From the NCBI GenBank assembly GCA_003996215.1, contig QJPP01004122.1, positions 62,001-126,000 on the forward strand: 64,000 nt of DNA, read 5' to 3'. Positions 57,719 to 64,000 of this stretch are shown here, piece after piece. The DNA comes from Jaltomata sinuosa. Lineage: Eukaryota > Streptophyta > Magnoliopsida > Solanales > Solanaceae. The position numbers and the translations under genes are program-made. How positions within the stretch are numbered: position 1 is the stretch's first letter; the number at the start of each line of letters is the position of its first letter. Under the pieces are notes generated by a model. It did no database searches, had not been told where the DNA came from, and saw nothing but the letters and a program-made list of their open reading frames with translations.

Positions 57719-60020
57719 TCAGTAATTAAGGCCAGGACTTTCACATCGATCAATTTTTTCTGCTCCAACAACGATAATTGTAATGTAACACATGTTATAA
57801 CCTTAATGTGCATGATACCATAATTTTTCACCCTTTACTAGACAATCCAATGCTTAAAACATCACAAAATATTAAAAAAATTAGAATTCACACTTCTAAC
57901 CTATGATATTTGATCAATATTATCTTGATGTACATAAAATCCTTTTCAACAACTACACATGTTTCTATTGACTATCAAAAACAACTCTCCTATGTCATAA
58001 TAAACATAATAGCAAGAGTGCAAATAATTTGAACGCTCAGTTTATCTAGTCCATGATAATTACTAGTGCATTTGACTATCCAAGAGGCATCATTAGATTT
58101 TTTACATGAACCATAATAAGCCTTGAAACATGTCTCTAGATTATCCAACCCTTTTCTCCTTCTACTCATAGTATATCAATCACAAGTCTATTTCTTGAAT
58201 ATCAAATAACACCCTGTAATTAAGAGCACAAATTATCTAAGTGTGGAAAATAATCAATGTCCTTCATGGCACCCTAAGTCACTTGTCTATTATCATAAAT
58301 ATTTGCATTGATTCACTATTTTTCTCAACAAATAAAATTAAGCACCTTAAAGCGCTATACTTTATATGATGACCTATTAATCATAAAGTCCTATAACTTG
58401 CCCTTTGAGTTTCCTTTGACTTTGCAAAGTCTTTGCATAGTACATAAAAAATAGATCTCTAACAATATATCAATACCCAAGTCTTAATCGATTTTCCATC
58501 ATGTGGTACAATCAATAGGTTCTTCGAAATCATATTCAAAAATTTATTAACCACTCACACTAACCCCCATAAATGGTTATTCAACTCTAGTGTTTGGAGT
58601 TATAGTTAGATACAGCACACACCCTTCATTTATTATATAATTTTTTTATGGATGGGTATCTTATCCTGTAGGCATACGAAGTGAATCCTTTATATCTAAT
58701 ATTAGGCTTAACCATAATGAAAAATTCAGTAATCTTTTAATGACAATCAAGCATAAGAACATACGACTCCAATCCGAACTAAAGATAACTTCAAAATCAA
58801 TTATGCCAAGTTATAACAGTATGTAAGAGTATCATGACTCTGAAGTGTGTCCACACATATTTGATAGACTGGTCAATAATAGTAGACTCCCCCACTTGAC
58901 TCAAAATCACAAATGTACATTTAAGTACTCAAGTCCCCTCTTTATCTTTATTACACTGTCATCTCATTAACGCTTGCTCATTTACCTCAAGTTTGTGCTT
59001 TATTGACACAACATCTTAATAAAACTATGCGAACTGATCATTTTCTTAATGACAGTCATGCCTTTTTTTTCATTTACTCAAAATTATTTTATGGTTAATT
59101 TATTTTCATGATGCACGACAGTTTTAATATTCCACACCTTACCCTTACTTTAATAACTAATCATGCCATTGTGCGCTGAGTTTCATAATCAATTTCTTAC
59201 CAAGTTCATCCATAAATTCTTAGACTTAAGTCTTACTCTCGCTCACAAACTGGAATTATACATGAAAGCTCCATGAATATGCTATGCATTTTGTATCACC
59301 ACTATCATGCTGTAGTCAATTCACTTGGATTATGTATTCTCACACCACAATCACTTTATGACATCAGTATCATAACACCTATATAATAGTGAATTATTTA
59401 AAGATATATAAATCTTAGAACCATATAAACTCTATTCCCAAAATATCTTTCACCACAAAATTCAAAAATTTAAACGTGGCTGAGCTGTTACATTTCTTAC
59501 TTTGCTTAATACACTTCTTTCCTTTACTGATCAAACTCATAACAGAGAATTCTCTCAAATTTGACTAGTCGCTGTTACGTAAAAATCATATCATTTGGCC
59601 ATTTTTCATTCACACAAATTGTTAATGTTAATTTTTTTTACCAATTCTTGAACTTCATAAAAAGGTTTTGGCAGAGGTTTCTTTGTAAATAGAGCTATCC
59701 CAAATTGTACATCCTTTCCAATCTTAATTACAATAATATACTTAATATCTCATGTATTCAATTTCACTCTCAGTTGCATATATATTGTTAAAAACACCAA
59801 GTCAAATGTGTCATCTAGCAGAGGCAAATATGCGTGTCCTAGACGTCTGCGAAAGAAATATCCCAAGTTTAACTTCATTCAGCTCAACACACGAATAAGG
59901 AAAGGATTAAGGGAAAGAATCCTAGATGTTCATTAGCCTCAAGGTCATAAGTATGGACGTCTACATACCCATGAACAAGACTCTACCAAACACTGTTCCA
60001 TGACCCAGGACCTAAAGCCT
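57719..60020 (-). other. Interior of element G (5' half), no readable gene
   Basis: 57719-58728 repeats 28242-29231. From 58729 onward the sequence is found only here and completes G up to its priming site. It is AT-rich with stops in all frames and I could not recognise gag, protease or RT. Position between the integrase remnant and the priming site implies these once lay here. Confidence 0.6.
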
Positions 60021-60034
60021 ACTCTTTGATACCA
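60021..60034 (-). promoter_or_regulatory. Primer binding site of element G
   Basis: Minus strand TGGTATCAAAGAGT resembles the TGGTATCAGAGC site of A and B and sits just inside the 5' LTR end at 60044. The initiator tRNA-Met primer is inferred. Confidence 0.65.
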
Positions 60035-60043
60035 ACTTTTTTA

Positions 60044-60625
60044 CGTCCCAAATTATCCTCTAGATGTGATTGGCACCCAGTACACATTATCGGCCAGGCA
60101 AACCATTTTTTCTTACCTTAACCGTGAATTCTAAACATTTAATAAATTAGATATGAATTCAAATAATATGATAATTAATTATCTCAAATTATTAATTTAA
60201 GATTCTTGCTCAAATCCCACACTAGACCATGGAGCATCTAAATGAACTACAAAAGACTTTGATGTGTAAACCCAACAAGGAAATATTAATAAATAAATGA
60301 TAAAGACACTTTTGGAAGCCTCCACGAACAATGCAGTGGCTCATATTAACAACTGTATCAACTCCAGCATGATCGTCTGTTTCTAGCTTCGTCATCACCA
60401 ACAGTATCTGCAGTGATATATATGTAAGGAGTGAGTTATACGTAAGTATAACCCCATAAGATCCTCAACTTGCCACTTTAAATACTCTTGGAACAAGTGT
60501 TATAAAATACAAATACACAACAAGAACAAGAATTATATCATAAAATATTATCTAAAAATTTCAAATAATTGTAATGAAGAATGCTACATATCTCACCACA
60601 ATTTACAGTAAAGACCTATCATAAA
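60044..60625 (-). repeat. 5' LTR of element G (first about 580 bases; broken by a C-like LTR)
   Basis: cgtcccaaattatcctctag... aligns with 21063-21645 (tgtcccaaattactcctagag...) with more divergence than between the duplicate copies. The match stops after cataaa at 60625, where the C-like LTR begins. The rest of this LTR lies beyond the window. Confidence 0.8.
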
Positions 60626-61195
60626 TGTAATGACCCTCTAGGTTATTTACTTGGTTTAGGTATTTTTTTTTGTATTTTAAGATTTTTCACAGTGGTTACA
60701 TGTTATTTATGACTTACTGGGATTGACTGTTTGGTTCCTGAATAGTTCATTTGTGTTTTAGGCTCATTTCCCTATTTTGCAACTCTTAAGCCCGGTAGAA
60801 TTGACTTTGGTCAATATTCGATGAAGATGACTTTGGATGGAAATTCTGCTAGCGCTATTAGCTTCGTAACATTGACTTTAGGCTAGAAGGATCTTTGGTT
60901 TGAGTCCCGAGGCTTCCAGACTCATTTTGGGCTATTGGGTTCCATTTTAGTTAGAGTTAGTTTTAGGTGTGGGGTCTGGTTTTCATTAAAATGATCTCCG
61001 TTGGGATTTATATCAATTCTGTTGAGTATGAAATGCCATTTTTGATAGGGTAGCATAATTCATTTGTATCTATGGGACCCTTAATGAATCCCGAGGGTCC
61101 ATCCAATGACTTTTTAGCCTTAAAGTTTTGCTGGTTTTTGTTGTTACTGGTGTGTTTGATTTTGCGACCTTTGGCCGCTTTTGATACCACATTTG

Positions 61196-61320
61196 CAGCT
61201 AAAGGTCCACTTTTGTGGATACCATATTTTTGAAGAACCTCCACTTTTGCAGAGGCATGGGTGACCATCGCTTTTGTGACGTCCGCTTTTGTGGAAAAAC
61301 CTCCACTTTTGCAGAGGTAG
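61196..61320. repeat. Degenerate CCACTTTTG repeats in the C-like LTR
   Basis: Units tccacttttgtgga, cctccacttttgcagagg, gtccgcttttgtgga and again cctccacttttgcagagg. The remnant at 34580-34670 has cgcaaaaggc units at the same LTR position. Confidence 0.6.
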
Positions 61321-61356
61321 TTGAGTTCTTATAAAACATTTCAACTTTATTTTCTC

Positions 61357-61456
61357 CTCAAAACATCCATAAATTCACCATTTTTTAAAGAGCTTGAGTT
61401 ATTTTCCCTCAAAACATCTATAAATTCACCATTTTTAAAGAGCTTGAGAGCTGGCT
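61357..61456. repeat. Tandem repeat, 51-base period, two units
   Basis: ctcaaaacatccataaattc at 61357 and ctcaaaacatctataaattc at 61408, each continuing accatttttaaagagcttg with minor changes. Confidence 0.85.
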
Positions 61457-62651
61457 TGAAGCTTCCACTTCCTTCTAACAACTCTGGTAAGTTCATCCTT
61501 ATTCTTTATTCCTTTTTCATCACTTAATTCATATCATTTTCGTTCTTTTCCCGTTAAATTTCTTGTTTTAGTTCTTGATCAAAGTGGACTTTGGGGCTGT
61601 TTTGGGCCCCGAAATGAGTCTTGTTTGCACTCAAATTTTTGGCATGAGTTTATAAGCTCCCTGCAAATATAATGGTGAAATTTGTTTTCCATTTCATTGG
61701 GTAGTCCTCGAGAGTCATTTTCCGACCCGATTGTCGGTCTAATTTTCCATATGGCAGTATGGGTGTCATTCTTTTTATCTTAATACCTAGATTATGTTAT
61801 TGATAGCATGGTAGCATTCTGAGGATTTTTGAAAGGGGAAGGCATACGAGTGATGGTTAGTGCTTGTAGTTTGGCCCCGAGGTAGGTTACGATTTACTTT
61901 TTAGACTTGGATTAGTTAGGTTTTATATGTTATGAGTTGCATGAATGTTAGGTTAGCTTTCAAGTTAGAATTAGGCTTAAATCTCATTTCTTGTCTATTT
62001 TGGCCATTTTTGGGATTGTAGAATAGTATTTTTCATGTTTATCCTTAGTTTAGGAGCTCGCAGTCTGTTGTAGCTAGCCTAGAATCCTTAGAATGATTTA
62101 GGGAGGTTTTAGAGGTAGAGTAGGTGTTGTTACTTATTTTCCTACTTATTTTTGTTTTTTGCTTGTCTATTACTATAATTGTGTACCTGTGGGCCTGAGG
62201 CCATATCATGGACTGGATGAAGTGCTAGGTCAGTTATCTTGTTTGGATGGTGTCTTATCATGGTTTATTTGATATTCTCTGAATATGGCATCATATCTCA
62301 TTATTGCATTACATGGCTGTTGATTTTGGAAATAAAAGAAACATGGGATTTTGGCTCAAACTCAGGATTTTACTTAACCACGGGTTTTCAAAAAAGAGGA
62401 AAGTACCACTGTTTGTGCCAGTCAGAGGAACATTTCTGGACCTTTTCTTCATTTACTTTTCTATTAATGAGCCCTATGTACAATTCTAGGCGGCCCGAGA
62501 AGCACACATCCAGGTTTTACTTTTATGTATATGTTGATGAACTCGAGGTTCCTTCCAGGTGCCCCGGGTACCAGATACCAAGTTTTTACTTTCTGCATTG
62601 GCCATATACCACATCATATCATCTCACGGTGTATTGCATTGCATTGCCTTT

Positions 62652-64000
62652 TGTCGCGACCCGATTTCTCGGTCATGATGGCACCTACAACCCCCGGTAG
62701 GTGAACCAATCCCTGTAGCCCAGAATAGTTAGTAATGGGCTACTATCTAACAAATAAGAGAACAAGACGAATAAAATAGATAACAGGTATATAAATATAT
62801 ACATATGCGGAAACTAAACCAAACCCCAAGACCTGGTATCATAGTACAGAGCCAAACTATATACATGGAGTCAAATAAACCAAAACTATATATACAGATG
62901 TCTCTGAATGGTAATAGAGTACATGAAGCAAAAGATAAACTAAAGCTAAGCTCTGATCGCCAAGAGCTCACCCTCAGCCTGAAGTAGTCTTCAACAGATC
63001 CCCAAGCACGAATCACAGCGATCTACCGGCGATGGCCCACGCCAGGATCTGCACCCAAAGATGCAGGGGGTAGGGGTGAGCACCAAATGCGAAGCATAAG
63101 GTACCCAGTAGGTATCATAGGCCGACTGGGGCACATATAAGATAAAAGAGCAGTAATAGACAGAATAGAAGCAATCAGTCACAGAAATCAACGAAAGGTA
63201 CACAGGAACTAGCCAGAGGGAAATCAACAGAACCACAGATGAGGGCTAGTAAGCAGAATATACACACCAAAGGCACAGTGAAAGTAAGAAACAACGCACC
63301 TGGGAATCCTTGCAACAACAGTGTATACAAAATAAGTTTACGGGATGGCGGTATACCGGTAACCTCAAGTGTAAGAGAAGGGAGAAGATAATAATAGGCA
63401 TGCTCCAGACAAGATCATACCCAACTAATCATATCAATCTCAAATCCAGAAACTAACAGTCTAGCAGTAACCAATCTCATACTCTATCCCTAATAGAGAA
63501 CAACTTCTGTAAGTAAAATAGCAAAAGTCTACCTACAGTCCCCCGGCCGCCCATACAACCGAGGAACCACAACCAAGTGAAAACAAACCCTCCGGCATCC
63601 ATACTACCGGAGCGTACAATCAACAAACAGCAAACAAGGGTGGAACCTCAAACCATGAATGATATGATGCATGAAGATCTCAAGTGCCATAGTATCTCTG
63701 TATGTACCTCCTCCGGCGCCGATCCGGCCCAGCAGGTAGGTTCCATGGAAGGACTCTGCCCGTATACCTCTACTCCCCCGTATACCCCTCTTCCGGCACA
63801 CGCAGCCCGTAGCCCCTGGCCCGGATAGCAAGGTCCATGGAGGTCCCCGACCCCGATACCAAAACCAGTATCAGAACATGTATCAAGATAGAGACCCAGT
63901 CTCGATATCAAGATAGAGACCCAGTCTCGAATATGCATGCCCAGACCCTGTCCAGGACTAAAAATAGTAGGAAAATATCTCAAAAACCCCTCCAAGGGTG
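62652..64000 (-). repeat. A-family LTR at right edge (3' part), solo LTR or 3' LTR of an element lying to the right
   Basis: tgtcgcgacccgatttctcgg matches 6686 onward, and the LTR can be followed to the window end, where it parallels about 8060 of element A. No tRNA-Met priming site lies to its left, unlike the 5' LTR of A. So 62652 is an outer boundary: either a solo LTR or the 3' LTR of a minus-strand element whose body is beyond 64000. Open stretches inside are not credible genes. Confidence 0.9.
63881..63930. repeat. Perfect 25-base tandem duplication in the right-edge LTR
   Basis: tatcaagatagagacccagt (plus ctcga) occurs at 63881 and again at 63906. The LTRs of A (about 7965-7990) and B (about 47918-47937, complementary) have one copy only. 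Confidence 0.85.

Larger units (their letters stand above)
35154..58728. repeat. Tandem segmental duplication, copy 2 (contains element B)
   Basis: Matches 17551-29231 in order and orientation, with element B (45854-57713) inserted at the position matching 28237. Its first bases, 29232-29247, are stranded left of the 5.9-kb block. After ttca at 58725-58728 the sequence continues into the remainder of G, which copy 1 lacks. Copy 2 therefore keeps the original right-hand context and copy 1 the original left-hand one. Confidence 0.9.
38669..60625 (-). mobile_element. Element G, copy 2: complete span with nested solo LTR F and element B
   Basis: Minus-strand element: 3' LTR 38669-40284, interior 40285-60040 with solo LTR F (40496-43900) and element B (45854-57713) inside, priming site 60021-60034, and 5' LTR from 60044 until a C-like LTR breaks it at 60626. 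Once the two insertions are removed the interior is only about 4.5 kb. It contains an integrase remnant (44500-44685) and otherwise unreadable AT-rich sequence. This is an old, dead copy. Confidence 0.78.
60626..62651 (+). repeat. C-like LTR (5' part; broken by an A-family LTR)
   Basis: Starts tgtaatgaccctctagg, a TG start inside LTR G. It shares segments in order with the LTR remnant at 33992-35153, and its last part (62480-62640) with the C LTR at 10165-10350. No gene was found; a 153-codon open stretch at 62239-62700 runs across the boundary into the next LTR and is spurious. It is cut at 62652; its last bases, ccttt, are the candidate left target duplication of the A-family insertion. Confidence 0.75.

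Noticed and set aside
62239..62700. 153-codon open stretch
   Set aside because: It crosses the boundary at 62652 between two unrelated LTRs, so the frame is accidental.

Overview
The window looks like repeat-rich plant nuclear DNA, most likely heterochromatin of a Solanaceae-type genome. That attribution is an inference from the style of the retroelements: very long LTRs, priming sites matching initiator tRNA-Met, and chromovirus-like polyproteins. I found no host gene, tRNA, rRNA or CRISPR array. Nearly every base belongs to Ty3/gypsy LTR retrotransposons inserted into one another and then duplicated. I call the families A/B (closely related), F (solo LTR, related to A/B), C, D, G and H.

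Layout: 1-9912 is element A on the minus strand, with its left LTR cut by the window edge. It sits in an LTR of element C (9913-11068). The gag of C (from 11277) is split by element D on the plus strand (11364-20524). C gag resumes at 20525 and is broken again at 21063 by element G on the minus strand. The interior of G carries a solo LTR of family F (22894-26314). From 29248 to 35153 lies a 5.9-kb foreign block: a truncated LTR (H), a probable Helitron, AT-rich DNA, and a truncated C-like LTR holding a Stowaway-like MITE. From 35154 the D-end / C gag / G / solo-F series is repeated. In this second copy G is interrupted by a full-length element B (45854-57713). G ends at a priming site and partial LTR (60021-60625), which is broken by a C-like LTR (60626-62651). 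That LTR is broken in turn by another A-family LTR running off the window (62652-64000).

The central result is a direct tandem duplication of about 11.7 kb. Copy 1 is 17541-29231. Copy 2 is 29232-29247 plus 35154-58728, less insertions. The join is explained by a 4-base microhomology (ttca). The 5.9-kb block then entered 16 bases into copy 2 and is flanked by the 6-base repeat gttggg. Shared lesions and the shared solo LTR predate the duplication, while element B, present only in copy 2, postdates it. This gives a relative history: C, then D and G, then F and its collapse to a solo LTR, then the duplication, then the block and B. A and the right-hand A-family LTR are not ordered by the duplication.

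The polyproteins are all broken. In B every substitution-type stop is CAG to TAG or TGG to TAG, mostly in CHG context, as expected for decay of methylated, silenced copies. None looks able to make a full polyprotein. The most intact stretch is about 1,020 codons of A covering gag C-terminus, protease, reverse transcriptase and RNase H.
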